Notes: generated from the letters alone by a model not told the origin. 64,000 bases of DNA from Acidimicrobiia bacterium (GCA_022821685.1 JAJEDD010000005.1:1-64000), one strand, 5' to 3'. Shown: positions 7,718 to 16,943, counted from the stretch's first letter. A program made the numbers and translations.

Positions 7718-9406
7718 ATGTCCGACAACGAATCCAAAGGAATCGTCAAGCGCACTCTGAGCAGGCGCAAGTTCAACATGATCGCGGGCGGCTCGGTGCT
7801 GCTGGCCGCCTGCGGCGACAACGGCGACACCGCCCAGCCCGCAGCTACCACCGCCGCACCGGCCCCCACCACCGAGGCCCCCGCGACCACCGCGCCGGCA
7901 ACCACCACGCCCGCGACCACCACCACCATCGCGGCGACCACCACCACCGAGGCCGGCGCCACGACTACCACCGCCGCGCCCCGGCCTCTCAAGACCCTGC
8001 GCTACGGCTATCACGCCGCCACCACCTCGGCCGACACGCTCGATCCCGCCTACCGGACATCGTCCACCGACGGGCTGTTCCAGACGCTGGTCTCCGAGCA
8101 GATCGTCCGGCTGGACGAGAACCTCACGCCCACGCCGCATCTGGCCGAGAGCTGGGAGGCCAACGACACCGGCACCGAGTGGACGTTCCACTTGCGCGAG
8201 GGGATCACCTTCCACAACGGCAAGCCGTTCGTGGCCGCCGACGTGGTGTACACCTTCCAGCGGCTGCTCGATCCCGACGTGGCCTCGCCGGGAGCGGGCG
8301 GCCTGCCAGGCCTCGAACCCGACGGGCTGACCGCTCCGGACGACTACACGGTGGTCATGCGGCTGACCCAGCCCAACGTGGACTGGCCCGAGGCCATCAC
8401 CAACTCCCACACCCGGATCGTGCCCGAGGGTGCCACCAATGCCGATCTAGCCGCCCAGAGCCTCGGCACCGGCGCATACAGGATCGACGAGTTCATCCCG
8501 GGCGAGATCAGCACCGTCTTCGAGCGCAACGAGAACTACTGGCAGCCCGGCTTCCCCAAGGTCGATTTCATGGAGGTCATCGCCATAGGCGAGGCGGAGG
8601 CCAGGCTGGCGGCCATCAGGCAAGGGCAGGTGGACATCCTGTCGGAGGTCCCTCTGGCGTCGGTGGACGACCTTGAAGCCGATCCCGACATCGAGATCGT
8701 CACCAACCCGATCGGCAGCCAATCGGTCGCCTACTGCCAGATAGACGTCCCGCCGTTCGACAACAACGACCTGCGCCTGGCCATCAAGTACGCCACCAAC
8801 CGCCCGCAGCACAGCGACCTCGTTTACGGGGGACGGGCCCACCTCATGAACGACATCCCTCTGCCGGGGTTGATCCGGTTCGGCCTGGGGGGCTCGCGCG
8901 AGCACGACCTGGCCATGGCCAGGGAGCACCTCAGCCGGGCCGGTTACCCCGACGGCATCGACCTGACGCTCACCATGGCCGAGATGCAGGACTGGACGGT
9001 GTGGTGCCCGGTCTGGCAGCAGCAACTGGCCGAGGCCGGCATCAACGTGGAGCTCAACGTGACTCCGGCCGACACCTACTGGGGCGACCAGTGGCTCAGC
9101 GCGCCGTTCGCCATGACCGGCTGGAACGTCCGCACCGTCGACCACGGCCTGGGCCTGTGGTACCACTCCGAGGCCGAATGGAACGAGACCCACTGGCGGA
9201 GCGAGGAGTTCGATGCCGACCTGGCCGCCGCCCGGTCCACCACCGACGAGGCCGAGCGGACGAGGCTGTACCACAAGATGCAGCAGCAGATCATCGACGA
9301 GGGCGGCCACTTCGTGCCGACCATGTACGGCTTCTTCAGCGCCGTGCGTGCCGGTGTGACCGGCTGGCAGCCCCGCGGCGTGTACTACACCATCGACATC
9401 CCCTAA
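7718..9406 (+). CDS. Family 5 (peptide/nickel-type) substrate-binding lipoprotein
   Basis: A 562-residue solute receptor of an oligopeptide/dipeptide/nickel-type ABC importer (SBP_bac_5). The N-terminus carries a twin-arginine motif (LSRRKFNM, Arg16-Arg17) and a lipobox ending at Cys32, so it is probably exported folded by Tat and lipid-anchored. A Thr/Ala/Pro linker of about 55 residues follows. The binding domain starts near residue 90 and shows the family segment DPAYRTSSTDGL and the WTFHLREGITFHNGKPF motif. It is the first gene of an operon with two permeases and two ATPases. The neighbouring aldolase and dehydratase suggest a sugar-acid-like or glycan-derived ligand, but this is inference, as family 5 receptors bind very different solutes. 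Confidence 0.9.
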   Translation: MSDNESKGIVKRTLSRRKFNMIAGGSVLLAACGDNGDTAQPAATTAAPAPTTEAPATTAPATTTPATTTTIAATTTTEAGATTTTAAPRPLKTLRYGYHAATTSADTLDPAYRTSSTDGLFQTLVSEQIVRLDENLTPTPHLAESWEANDTGTEWTFHLREGITFHNGKPFVAADVVYTFQRLLDPDVASPGAGGLPGLEPDGLTAPDDYTVVMRLTQPNVDWPEAITNSHTRIVPEGATNADLAAQSLGTGAYRIDEFIPGEISTVFERNENYWQPGFPKVDFMEVIAIGEAEARLAAIRQGQVDILSEVPLASVDDLEADPDIEIVTNPIGSQSVAYCQIDVPPFDNNDLRLAIKYATNRPQHSDLVYGGRAHLMNDIPLPGLIRFGLGGSREHDLAMAREHLSRAGYPDGIDLTLTMAEMQDWTVWCPVWQQQLAEAGINVELNVTPADTYWGDQWLSAPFAMTGWNVRTVDHGLGLWYHSEAEWNETHWRSEEFDADLAAARSTTDEAERTRLYHKMQQQIIDEGGHFVPTMYGFFSAVRAGVTGWQPRGVYYTIDIP

Positions 9407-9423
9407 ACGACGGGCCACCTGCC

Positions 9424-9438
9424 GCGGGTAGAACCCGC
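9424..9438 (+). terminator. Short hairpin after the receptor gene
   Basis: GCGGGT-AGA-ACCCGC forms a 6 bp GC stem with a 3 nt loop between the receptor and permease genes. There is no U tract, so it is more likely an RNA-stability or attenuation hairpin that favours receptor over permease expression. Confidence 0.35.
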
Positions 9439-9439
9439 C

Positions 9440-9466
9440 ATGAGCCGCATGAGTAGCCTCGGCTAG
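9440..9466 (+). other. Bridging mini-ORF, 8 codons
   Basis: ATG-started frame encoding MSRMSSLG whose TAG overlaps the GTG start of the permease by one base. It may couple permease translation, but it could be chance; its start does not touch the receptor stop. Confidence 0.25.
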
Positions 9467-10455
9467 TGCACTTCGTCCGCGTAACCGGACAACGAACTGC
9501 GCTGGCCGTGGTCGCCCTGATCGCGGTCTCGCTGATCACCTTCTGGGCGGTCGAGCTGCTGCCCGGCGACGCCGCCACCCGGATGCTCGGCCGGGAGGCG
9601 ACCCCGGAGCGGGTGGCCCACTTCCAGGAGCAGATGAACCTCGACGCGCCGGCGGTGGAGCGCTACTCGACCTGGATCACCGGATTCGTGCAGGGGGACT
9701 GGGGCGAGTCGCTGATACAGGCCCGGCCCAAGACCGAAGGAGCGCCCGCCGGGCGGATCAACCGGAGCGTCACCGACATCATCGTCCCCCGCCTGACCAA
9801 CACGCTGCAGCTGGCCGCGTTCGCCCTGATCATGTACATCCCGCTGAGCCTGATGATCGGCATCGTCACCGCGGCCTACCGCGACCGGGCCTTCGCGGCC
9901 GGCCTGTCGACACTGGTGATCCTGGGCTGCGCGGTACCCGACTTCGTGATCGCGATATTCCTGCTGATCATCTTCGCAGTGGCCCTCGAATGGTTCCCCG
10001 CACTATCGCTCGTCGACCAGGCCGAGACGTTCGGGGCCCAGCTCAGGATGATGACCCTGCCCGCGGTGACGCTGACCGCGGCCATGACCGGCTTCGCGGT
10101 GCGCCAGATGCAGGCCAGCCTGATGTCCGTCCTGAACTCCGACTACGTGCAGTTCGCCACCCTCAAGGGCCTGCCCCGCCGCAGGGTGATGCTGCTGCAC
10201 GCGCTGCCCAACGCCCTGGGTCCGGCCCTGCGGGCCACAGTCATCAACGTGGTGTGGCTGGTCGGTGGGGTGGTGCTGGTGGAGGTGGTGTTCACCTATC
10301 CAGGCATCGGGCTGCTGCTGCTCGACGCGCTGCGGCTGCTGGACACGCCGGTGATCCTGGCCTCGACCATGATCCTGGCCAGCGTCTACATCCTGTGCAA
10401 CCTGGGGGCCGACCTGGTGGCAGCCGCGCTGAACCCCCGCCTGAGGACCGGCTGA
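9466..10455 (+). CDS. Peptide-type ABC transporter permease (DppB-like)
   Basis: A 329-residue inner-membrane permease with about six transmembrane segments. The DppB/OppB signature ends in a cytoplasmic EAA-type loop (DYVQFATLKGLPRRRVMLLHAL) that docks the ATPase. The N-terminal segment LITFWAVELLPGDAA is typical. A GTG at 9466 is used as start; the family N-terminus begins right there. The stop overlaps the next permease start by one base. It forms the transmembrane channel with the DppC-like protein. Confidence 0.9.
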   Translation: MHFVRVTGQRTALAVVALIAVSLITFWAVELLPGDAATRMLGREATPERVAHFQEQMNLDAPAVERYSTWITGFVQGDWGESLIQARPKTEGAPAGRINRSVTDIIVPRLTNTLQLAAFALIMYIPLSLMIGIVTAAYRDRAFAAGLSTLVILGCAVPDFVIAIFLLIIFAVALEWFPALSLVDQAETFGAQLRMMTLPAVTLTAAMTGFAVRQMQASLMSVLNSDYVQFATLKGLPRRRVMLLHALPNALGPALRATVINVVWLVGGVVLVEVVFTYPGIGLLLLDALRLLDTPVILASTMILASVYILCNLGADLVAAALNPRLRTG

Positions 10456-11396
10456 TGGACGAGCCTGCCAACACGCCCGTGGCTGAGACCCCGGTGGCCG
10501 ACGCCCCGGTGGCCGACGCCCCTGCGGCCGACCGGCCGGAGACCGGACCCGGCCGTCTCCGGAGGCTGGCGCGTCTCACCCGCGAGCGCCCCGTGTTCGT
10601 GGTGCTCCTGGGGGTGCTGATCCTGCACTTCTTCACCGCCATCACCGGATCGTGGTGGGCGCCGTACACCCACGACACGATGCTCGTCGGCGAGCCGTTC
10701 AGCGGTCCCTCCTGGGACCACCCCTTCGGCACCGACAACTTCGGGCGGGACGTGTTCAGCCGGGTGGTCCGGGGCGAGCGCATCGTGTTGATCCAGGCTC
10801 TGTCGGCGTCGGGCCTGGCCATCATCTCCGGCTCCACGATCGGCATCCTGCTGGCCTACAAGCGGGGCTGGGTGGACGAGGTCGGCATGAGGGGCGTCGA
10901 CATCATGCTGGCCTTGCCGGGGCTGATCCTCACCCTGCTGATCCTGGGCTCGATCGAGACCAACAACCTGGTGATCATCATCACCGTCGCCTTCTTCTTC
11001 ACGTGGCCGGTGACCCTTACTGTGCGCGCTGCGGCCCTGGGGGTGGTCACCGAGGACTTCGTGACCAAGGCCAAGCTGAGAGGGGAGTCGGCCTTCTCGA
11101 TCGCCCGGCGCGAGGTCCTGCCCAACGTGCTGGGCAACGTGCTGGTGGAGTTCTCGCTGCGCACCGGGTACGCGGTGTTCTTCATCGGCGCGCTGAGCTT
11201 CCTGGGCTTCGCGGCCGCGCCACCGTCGCCGGAGTGGGGGCTGATGATCAACGAAGGCCGCAAGTTCCTCAGCGCCTCCAAGTGGATGGTGCTGGGTCCC
11301 GCCGGGGCGTTGGCGTCGCTGGTGGTGGCGCTGAGCCTCGTCACCGAGGAGGTCGCCGACATCCTCGGCGTGTCCACCCGGCGGAGATCGGACTGA
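10455..11396 (+). CDS. Peptide-type ABC transporter permease (DppC-like)
   Basis: A 313-residue second permease subunit. The first 30 residues are a run of VADAPVAD-type repeats not usual in the family. After the first membrane segment comes the OppC-type sequence HPFGTDNFGRDVFSRVVRGE, and the C-terminal half has the EAA loop around FVTKAKLRGESAFSIARRE. The ATG at 10455 overlaps the DppB-like stop (TGATG), so the two are translationally coupled. It pairs with the preceding protein in the importer. Confidence 0.9.
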   Translation: MDEPANTPVAETPVADAPVADAPAADRPETGPGRLRRLARLTRERPVFVVLLGVLILHFFTAITGSWWAPYTHDTMLVGEPFSGPSWDHPFGTDNFGRDVFSRVVRGERIVLIQALSASGLAIISGSTIGILLAYKRGWVDEVGMRGVDIMLALPGLILTLLILGSIETNNLVIIITVAFFFTWPVTLTVRAAALGVVTEDFVTKAKLRGESAFSIARREVLPNVLGNVLVEFSLRTGYAVFFIGALSFLGFAAAPPSPEWGLMINEGRKFLSASKWMVLGPAGALASLVVALSLVTEEVADILGVSTRRRSD

Positions 11397-11488
11397 TGGC
11401 CGCCGCCACGATGACCCCTGCGCCGGCCAGTGATCGCCGTCGGCGCGATGGCCTCGGCGGTCTCCAGCGATGTCTGGAGGCGCGATGA
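11396..11488 (+). other. Bridging mini-ORF, 30 codons
   Basis: A 30-codon frame whose ATG shares one base with the DppC-like stop and whose TGA overlaps the next ATPase start as ATGA. It fills the whole gap between the two genes. No similarity is recognised; it may act only as a translational relay. Confidence 0.35.
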
Positions 11489-12525
11489 GCACGGTGGCTG
11501 CCCGAGACGTGGCTGTTGACGGCGTCTCGTCCACGAACGGCGGCGAGCCGCTGGTGCGGGTCGACGACCTCACCGTCGACTACCGCAACGACGACCAGTG
11601 GGTGAGCGTGGTCAAGAACGTGTCGTTCTCCATCGGCCGGGGCGAGACGCTGGGCCTGGCCGGCGAGTCCGGCTGCGGCAAGACCACCACCGCGCTGGCC
11701 ATGTTCGGCTACAACAAACCCGGCAGCCGGGTGGCCGGGGGCCGGGTCAGCTTCGACGGCCGGGACCTGCTGGGCCTGTCCGACCGCCAGATGCAGCCCA
11801 TCCGGGGCGCCCGGATCTCGCTGGTGCCCCAGAACCCGGCCAGCACCCTGACGCCGTCGATGAAGGTCGGTCGCCAGGTGGTCGAGACGCTGGAGGCACA
11901 CGGCGTCAGCTCGGGCAGCGAAGCCATGGAGCGCACCGTCGAGATCTTCGGTCAGGTGGGGCTGCCCGAGCCGGCCGAGATCGCCCGCCGCTACCCCCAC
12001 CAGCTCAGCGGCGGCCAGCAGCAGCGGGTGGTGATCGCCATCGCCATCGTCTGCCGGCCCGACCTGATCGTGCTGGACGAGCCCACCACCGCGCTGGACG
12101 TCACCACCCAGGCCCGGCTGCTCGAGCTGCTCACCCAGATCAAGGGCGACAGCGGCATGAGCGCCCTGTACGTCAGCCACAACCTGGGCGTGCTGGAGCA
12201 GATCTGCGACCGGGTGGCGGTGATGTACGCCGGCGAGCTCATCGAGATCGCGCCCACCGCCGAGCTGTTCAACCAGCCCCGCCACCCCTACACCCGGGGT
12301 CTGATCGCGGCCGTGCCCCGGGTGGAGGCCGAGCACGCCGGCACCGAGAAGCTGCGGGGCCTGCTGCGCCGCGACGACCTGCCCGACGGGTGCGGCTTCG
12401 CCCCCCGGTGCCCCTACTCCCGGCCGCAGTGTTTCACCGACCCGCAGCGGCTGGACGAGATCGAGCCGTCGCACCAGGTGGCCTGCTGGCGGGCCCCCGA
12501 CATCGAAGCCGAGGCCACGCCATGA
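11485..12525 (+). CDS. Peptide-type ABC transporter ATPase (DppD-like)
   Basis: A 346-residue ATP-binding subunit. Walker A is GESGCGKTT, the ABC signature is LSGGQQQR, Walker B is LIVLDEPT, and the switch His lies in YVSHNLG. The C-terminal oligopeptide-transporter extension keeps the cysteine motif FAPRCPYSRPQC, which binds an iron-sulfur cluster in some relatives. The start at 11485 follows a GGAGG at 11476-11480. It works as a heterodimer with the DppF-like subunit encoded downstream. Confidence 0.9.
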   Translation: MSTVAARDVAVDGVSSTNGGEPLVRVDDLTVDYRNDDQWVSVVKNVSFSIGRGETLGLAGESGCGKTTTALAMFGYNKPGSRVAGGRVSFDGRDLLGLSDRQMQPIRGARISLVPQNPASTLTPSMKVGRQVVETLEAHGVSSGSEAMERTVEIFGQVGLPEPAEIARRYPHQLSGGQQQRVVIAIAIVCRPDLIVLDEPTTALDVTTQARLLELLTQIKGDSGMSALYVSHNLGVLEQICDRVAVMYAGELIEIAPTAELFNQPRHPYTRGLIAAVPRVEAEHAGTEKLRGLLRRDDLPDGCGFAPRCPYSRPQCFTDPQRLDEIEPSHQVACWRAPDIEAEATP

Positions 12526-12620
12526 TCCGAACTTCCGGTGGAAAAGGGCGATATTTCGCCTCCAGCGCCGGAATTTCGGCGAGGGGCGGGGTTGCCGCGC
12601 CGGGGGACGGCCGGCCATGA
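12522..12620 (+). other. Bridging mini-ORF, 32 codons
   Basis: Begins at an ATG overlapping the DppD-like stop (ATGA) and ends at a TGA overlapping the DppF-like start (ATGA). It exactly spans the intergenic gap. The 32-residue product (starting MIRTSGGKGRYF) is unrecognised. The DNA includes a possible hairpin with TTCCGG and CCGGAA arms. Confidence 0.35.
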
Positions 12621-13663
12621 CGCCGCTGCTGGAGGTCTCCGACATCCAGATCTCCTACCGGCCCCGCCGCGGGCTGGTGTCGAGGCTGGTGCGGGCCCTG
12701 CGGTCCGACACCACCGAGCCGGTCCCCGCGGTGCGGGACGCCTCGTTCACCATCAACCCGGGCGAGACGGTGGCCCTCGTCGGTGAGAGCGGCAGCGGCA
12801 AGACCACCCTGGCCCGTTCCATCGCCGGGCTGATCCAGCCCCAGCGGGGGACGCTGCGCTTCGAGGGCGCCGACATCACCCGGCCCGTGCACCGGCGGCC
12901 GGCGGAGCTGCTGCGCCACATCCAGTACGTGTTCCAGAACCCGGCCTCGTCGCTCAACCCCCGCCGCAAGGTCCGCTACAGCCTGGGCCGCACCCTCGAC
13001 GTGTTCTTCAAGCTGTCGGGGGCCGAACGGCGCGACCGAATGGCCGAGCTGCTGGCCAGCGTGCACCTCGACCCCGGCTACATCGACCGCTACCCGCCCC
13101 AGCTCAGCGGGGGAGAGGCCCAGCGGGTGGCCATCGCCCAGGCCCTGGCCGCCGAGCCCAAGCTCATCCTGTGCGACGAGGTGTTGTCGGCCCTCGACGT
13201 GTCGGTGCAGGACAACATCCTGGAGCTGCTGCGGGAGCTTCAGGCCAGCAGGGACGTGGCCTACCTGTTCATCGCTCACGACCTGGCGGTGGTGCGGTGG
13301 CTGGCCGACCGGGTGGTGGTGCTGTACCACGGCCGCATCGTCGAGCAGGGCACCGTCGAGGAGATCTTCACTCCGCCCCACCACCCCTACACCGCGCTGC
13401 TGCTCGACTCGATCCCCGGCAAGGGCGAGCACCACGTGTCCGCACTGGCCGAGGACGCCTCGACGGTGGGCACCGCCCCCGACGCCGGCTGCGCCTTCGA
13501 GCCCCGCTGCCAGCACCGCATCGCCGGGGTGTGCGAGGTCGACGACCCGCCCCGACTCCACGACAGCCCGACCCACGACGTGCTATGCCACCTGAGCGCC
13601 GAGCAGCGAGCGTCGCTACAGATCACAACCGCCGCAGCTGGCGCATCCTCCGAGGAGACCTGA
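12617..13663 (+). CDS. Peptide-type ABC transporter ATPase (DppF-like)
   Basis: A 348-residue ATPase with Walker A GESGSGKTT, signature LSGGEAQR, a Walker B with an unusual Cys (LILCDEVLSALD) and switch His in FIAHDLA. The C-terminal extension again has a cysteine cluster (CAFEPRCQHRIAGVC). The Walker B variant CDEV replaces the common LDEP but keeps the catalytic Asp-Glu. It completes the five-gene importer. Confidence 0.9.
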   Translation: MTPLLEVSDIQISYRPRRGLVSRLVRALRSDTTEPVPAVRDASFTINPGETVALVGESGSGKTTLARSIAGLIQPQRGTLRFEGADITRPVHRRPAELLRHIQYVFQNPASSLNPRRKVRYSLGRTLDVFFKLSGAERRDRMAELLASVHLDPGYIDRYPPQLSGGEAQRVAIAQALAAEPKLILCDEVLSALDVSVQDNILELLRELQASRDVAYLFIAHDLAVVRWLADRVVVLYHGRIVEQGTVEEIFTPPHHPYTALLLDSIPGKGEHHVSALAEDASTVGTAPDAGCAFEPRCQHRIAGVCEVDDPPRLHDSPTHDVLCHLSAEQRASLQITTAAAGASSEET

Positions 13664-13704
13664 TGACTCACGCTGTGGAACCCAAGCCGCCCGAGGAGAC
13701 CTGA
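13663..13704 (+). other. Bridging mini-ORF, 13 codons (local duplication)
   Basis: Encodes MTHAVEPKPPEET. It lies between two copies of the 16-mer GAGGAGACCTGATGAC, so its end repeats the end of the ATPase gene (EET stop) and its start resembles the start of the aldolase gene. Both junctions are TGATG overlaps. This looks like a tandem duplication of the gene junction. Confidence 0.45.
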
Positions 13705-14663
13705 TGACCGATACCGCCGAACTCCGTGACCGCCTCCAGGGCTGCTACGTGACCGTGCCCACCCTGTTCCGCGACGACGACGAGCTGTCGGTCGACCTCG
13801 ACGCCATGCGCAAGCACGTGAGCTTCCTGGTCGACGGCGGGATCACCACCGGCAACGGCGTGCTGCTGGCCTGCGGAGCGGCCGGGGACTTCTCCACCAT
13901 GACCTTCGACGAGCGGGTGGCGGTGACCGCCGCGGTGGTGGAGGAGGCCGCCGGGCGGGTCCCGGTGGTAATGGGCGGCCAGACCACCAGCACCAACGAG
14001 CTCGTGCGGCTGGCCCGGGCCGCGGCCGACATCGGCGCCGAGTACATGCAGGTGTCGCCGCCGTTCTACTTCGCCCATACCGACGACGACTTCATGGAGC
14101 ATGTGGCCGCGGCCGCGGCCGCCGCGTCCGATGTTGGATTGGTGGTCTACAACACCCACTGGACCAGCCTGGAGATCTCCAACGACCTCATCGATCGCCT
14201 GGCCGGCCTGGGCACGGTGGTCGGCCTGAAGTGGTCGATGCCCGACAACGGGTTCATGGAGTTCGAGGGGGTGGTGGCCGACTACTCCGACCGGTTCACC
14301 ATCATCGACAACCAGCTGCGGTTCGCGACCAGCCACATGCTCGGAGCGAGGGGCATCGAGGTCCACATCTGCAACTTCTGGCCCCAGTGGGGGGTGCGGA
14401 TGTGGGGCATGCTCAACGAGGGCCGCTACGTCGAGGCCCAGCACGAACTGGTGAAGGTGGTGCTGCCGTTCATGCGGCTCTGGACCGAGATGGAGGGCCA
14501 CACCAGCGGCGACGGCCACCTCGACAAGCTGTGCATGGAGTTGGTGGGCCTGCCGTCGAGCCGCAACCGCCCCCCAACCCGCGACATCCGCGACCTCTAC
14601 CGGGAGCCGGCCCGGGCCATGCTGCAAGCCATAGGCACCCCCAATGTCCTAACTCCAGACTGA
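13704..14663 (+). CDS. Dihydrodipicolinate synthase/N-acetylneuraminate lyase family protein
   Basis: A 319-residue class I aldolase of the DHDPS/NAL superfamily, which forms or cleaves 2-oxo acids through a lysine Schiff base with pyruvate. The Schiff-base lysine is Lys176 (VVGLKWSM) and the conserved tyrosine is Tyr149 (VVYNTHW). The N-terminal carboxylate-binding motif differs (GAAGDF around residue 60 instead of GTTGE), so it is unlikely to be the lysine-pathway enzyme. It lies at the end of the importer operon near an enolase-superfamily dehydratase, which fits cleavage of a 2-keto-3-deoxy sugar acid; a sialic-acid-type substrate is also possible because of the sialidase-like neighbour. 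Confidence 0.8.
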   Translation: MTDTAELRDRLQGCYVTVPTLFRDDDELSVDLDAMRKHVSFLVDGGITTGNGVLLACGAAGDFSTMTFDERVAVTAAVVEEAAGRVPVVMGGQTTSTNELVRLARAAADIGAEYMQVSPPFYFAHTDDDFMEHVAAAAAAASDVGLVVYNTHWTSLEISNDLIDRLAGLGTVVGLKWSMPDNGFMEFEGVVADYSDRFTIIDNQLRFATSHMLGARGIEVHICNFWPQWGVRMWGMLNEGRYVEAQHELVKVVLPFMRLWTEMEGHTSGDGHLDKLCMELVGLPSSRNRPPTRDIRDLYREPARAMLQAIGTPNVLTPD

Positions 14664-14692
14664 CCGCCACCCGGCCCGCCCCGTCCCCCGGC

Positions 14693-14817
14693 AAAATCTC
14701 GGGTTGGTTTTGGGTGGTGAGTACCCACAATCGCCCCGAGATTTCTGAGCCCGGCCGTCCCCAAAATCTCGGGTTGGTTTTGGGTGGTAGGTACTCAGAA
14801 CTCAACCGAGATTTCTG
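14693..14817. repeat. R2 hairpin repeat, tandem pair
   Basis: Two units of about 55 bp (14693-14747 and 14763-14817) starting AAAATCTCGGGTTGGTTTTG and ending in CGAGATTTCTG. Each can fold with AATCTCGG pairing to CCGAGATT. They occupy the space between convergent genes, so they could also end transcription from both sides. Further pairs are at 24254 and 25346. Confidence 0.7.
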
Positions 14818-14839
14818 CGCCCAGCCCGGTCGGCCAGCG

Positions 14840-15661
14840 TCAGCAGGGCAGTGGCACTACGTGATGGCGGCCGGTGTAGTCGTGGCCTCTCAACAGGCCC
14901 ATCTGGCGGGGTTCGTCGGGGGCGTGGCGGGCCCGGTCGAGGCCTGCGTATAACGGGTTGCCGGTCACCCGCACGAACGGCACTGTGACCCGAGGTGACA
15001 GCCCGATGCGCGGCTGGGCGGTGAGGTTGGGGCCCGACCCGTGCAGCGCGTACTCGCTGAACAGCACGAACTCGCCCGGCTCCAGTTCGAAGACCGCGAT
15101 GTCGTCGGGATCGATGGCATCGGTCGGCACCGCCTGGTGGAATGAGTGGCGGGTGTCGTCGACGTCGTGGTCGAACGTGCTGGTGTGCGAGCCCCGGACC
15201 ACCTGGAGGCACCCGTTGTCGAGGGTCGCCTCGGTGATGGCGATCCAGGCCGACACCCAGACCGGGGGCCGCAGATCGAAGTAGGCCCCGTCCTGATGCC
15301 ACGGCACCTCGGTGTAACGCTGCTCGTCACCGGTGGCCTCGGCCAGAGGCTGCTTGATCTGGAAGTTGCTGCGCCAGATCAATAGATCGGGCCCCAGCAG
15401 CGAAGCGACGCGGTCCACCAGCTCCGGTCCCCGGCACAGCCGGCAGACCGTCTCATGGTCCAGATGCCGGTCGTGATAGTCCACATGGGGATCATCCAGC
15501 TGAGCGCCGGGAACGATGATCTCGTCCACGATCCGTTCCCGCATCGCGGCCATGACCTCCGGCGACACCAACCGGTAAGGCCCGATCACCCCATCGGAGT
15601 GATAAGCCTCCACCTCTGCCGCACTCAAAGGAAACCCCAGCTGCTCCCCAAGAAGTTGCAC
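14840..15661 (-). CDS. Phytanoyl-CoA dioxygenase (PhyH) family protein
   Basis: A 273-residue Fe(II)/2-oxoglutarate oxygenase. The triad is His122 and Asp124 (VPWHQDGAYFD) and His207 (YALHGSGPN), with Arg218 (AQPRIGLSPR) placed to bind 2-oxoglutarate. Start is the GTG at 15661, preceded by AAGGAGG. It follows the enolase-superfamily gene by 26 bp and is probably in one transcript with that gene and the D-2-hydroxyacid dehydrogenase. It is distinct in sequence from the PhyH at 6549, so it probably acts on another substrate. Confidence 0.85.
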   Translation of the reverse strand: MQLLGEQLGFPLSAAEVEAYHSDGVIGPYRLVSPEVMAAMRERIVDEIIVPGAQLDDPHVDYHDRHLDHETVCRLCRGPELVDRVASLLGPDLLIWRSNFQIKQPLAEATGDEQRYTEVPWHQDGAYFDLRPPVWVSAWIAITEATLDNGCLQVVRGSHTSTFDHDVDDTRHSFHQAVPTDAIDPDDIAVFELEPGEFVLFSEYALHGSGPNLTAQPRIGLSPRVTVPFVRVTGNPLYAGLDRARHAPDEPRQMGLLRGHDYTGRHHVVPLPC

Positions 15662-15687
15662 GGCGTCCTCCTTGTTGCGGCCGGCGG

Positions 15688-16797
15688 CTAGAGGCTGAGG
15701 CCCGAGAGCTTCATGACGGTGTTGTCGTCGATCCAGTCCCAGTCGAGCTCCACCCCTAGGCCTGGCCCGGTGGGCAGGTGCAGGCAGCCGTCGGCGTCGA
15801 TGTCGAGCGGGGCGCCCTTGAGGGCGAAGCGGAACATCTCATGGTGCAGCTCGAAGAACTCGCAGTTGCGCACTGAGCAGGCCACGTGCAGGTTGGCGAT
15901 GTCGAGCAGCGACGAGTGCAGGGCGTGGATCTCGAGGTTCATGCCGGCCTCATCGCACATGGCCGACGCCTTGCGCAGGCCGGTGATGCCCGCCTTGATG
16001 AACACGTCGCCCCGGGCCATGTCGATGGCTCGGCGCTCCAGGAACTGGGGCAGCTCCCGCAGGCTGACCGTCTCCGTGGCCAGGATCGGGATCTCCAGCC
16101 TTCGGGTGAGCTGCTCCAGCGTGGCGATGTCGCGGTCCGGCACCGGTTCCTCGAACCACCGGTAGCCGAGACGGGCCAGCGCCTCACCCACCTCGACGGC
16201 CTGCTCGAAGCTGTACTCGGCCACCGCGTCCAGCATCAGCGCGAAGTCGTCGCCCACCGCCTCGCGGGCGGCCTCGGCGCGGGGTATGTCGGCAGCCGGA
16301 CCGTCGTAGAGGGTCAGCTTGTAGCCCCGGTAGCCCTCCCGCTTCATGGCAAGAGTCTCGGCGAAGGTGTCGGCAGGGGTCAGGTTCCAGTGCGAGCCGG
16401 TGCGGTAGGCGGGCACCTCGGTCCGGCCCACGCCGAGCAGCTCGGCGATGGGCACCCCCGCGGCCTTGCCCTTGATGTCCCAGAAGGCCACGTCGAGCAT
16501 GCCGAGCAGGCCGTCGCTGATGGGGTAGAGGTGGCGGTTGAGGCTCATCAGCTCGCGCCACAGGGCCTCGTGCTGGAGCGGGTCCTTGCCCAGGATGGCC
16601 CGCAGGTACACGTCGTGGAGCTGGTGCGCCGAGCCGATCCCCTCGCCGTTGGCGCCGTAGCCCATCGTGTACCCGTCGATCCCCTCATCGGTGGAGACGC
16701 AGGTGAGCGGGAAGTGCCAGACGGGCGGCACGTCGTCGGGTATCGGACTGTCGCCGTACCAGGGCTGCGCGTCGAGCGCCAGCACCCGGGTCACCAT
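15688..16797 (-). CDS. Mandelate racemase/enolase superfamily protein
   Basis: A 369-residue enolase-superfamily member, probably a sugar-acid dehydratase or an epimerase. The lid domain spans residues 1-125. The barrel has Lys160 (GYKLTLYDG) as a candidate base, and metal ligands Asp190 (MLDAVAEY), Glu216 (WFEEPVPD) and Glu242 (LATETVS). A later His (EIHALHSS) may be the second base. I use the ATG at 16797, which has a GAGG upstream; a TTG at 16812 is also in frame and overlaps a bridging mini-ORF. The product would be a substrate for the aldolase encoded on the other strand, which gives a plausible two-step acid sugar pathway. Confidence 0.85.
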   Translation of the reverse strand: MVTRVLALDAQPWYGDSPIPDDVPPVWHFPLTCVSTDEGIDGYTMGYGANGEGIGSAHQLHDVYLRAILGKDPLQHEALWRELMSLNRHLYPISDGLLGMLDVAFWDIKGKAAGVPIAELLGVGRTEVPAYRTGSHWNLTPADTFAETLAMKREGYRGYKLTLYDGPAADIPRAEAAREAVGDDFALMLDAVAEYSFEQAVEVGEALARLGYRWFEEPVPDRDIATLEQLTRRLEIPILATETVSLRELPQFLERRAIDMARGDVFIKAGITGLRKASAMCDEAGMNLEIHALHSSLLDIANLHVACSVRNCEFFELHHEMFRFALKGAPLDIDADGCLHLPTGPGLGVELDWDWIDDNTVMKLSGLSL

Positions 16798-16808
16798 CCC
16801 TGTGATCC

Positions 16809-16943
16809 TCAAGTCGCCGCTCCCATGCCGCCGGTGTCTCTGGCTCCGTGGTCGCCGCCGGGTCCGCCAGAGCCCCTCACGGGTCGCCGCGTGAGACCAT
16901 CAGGCGCCACGCGTCCGCTGCCAGAAGGCGCGCGGTTCCTCAT
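16809..16943 (-). other. Bridging mini-ORF, 44 codons
   Basis: Starts at an ATG overlapping the stop of the dehydrogenase gene (ATGA) and ends at a TGA overlapping the possible TTG start of the enolase-superfamily gene (TTGA). Gly- and Arg-rich, without recognisable similarity. It fills the gap completely. Confidence 0.3.
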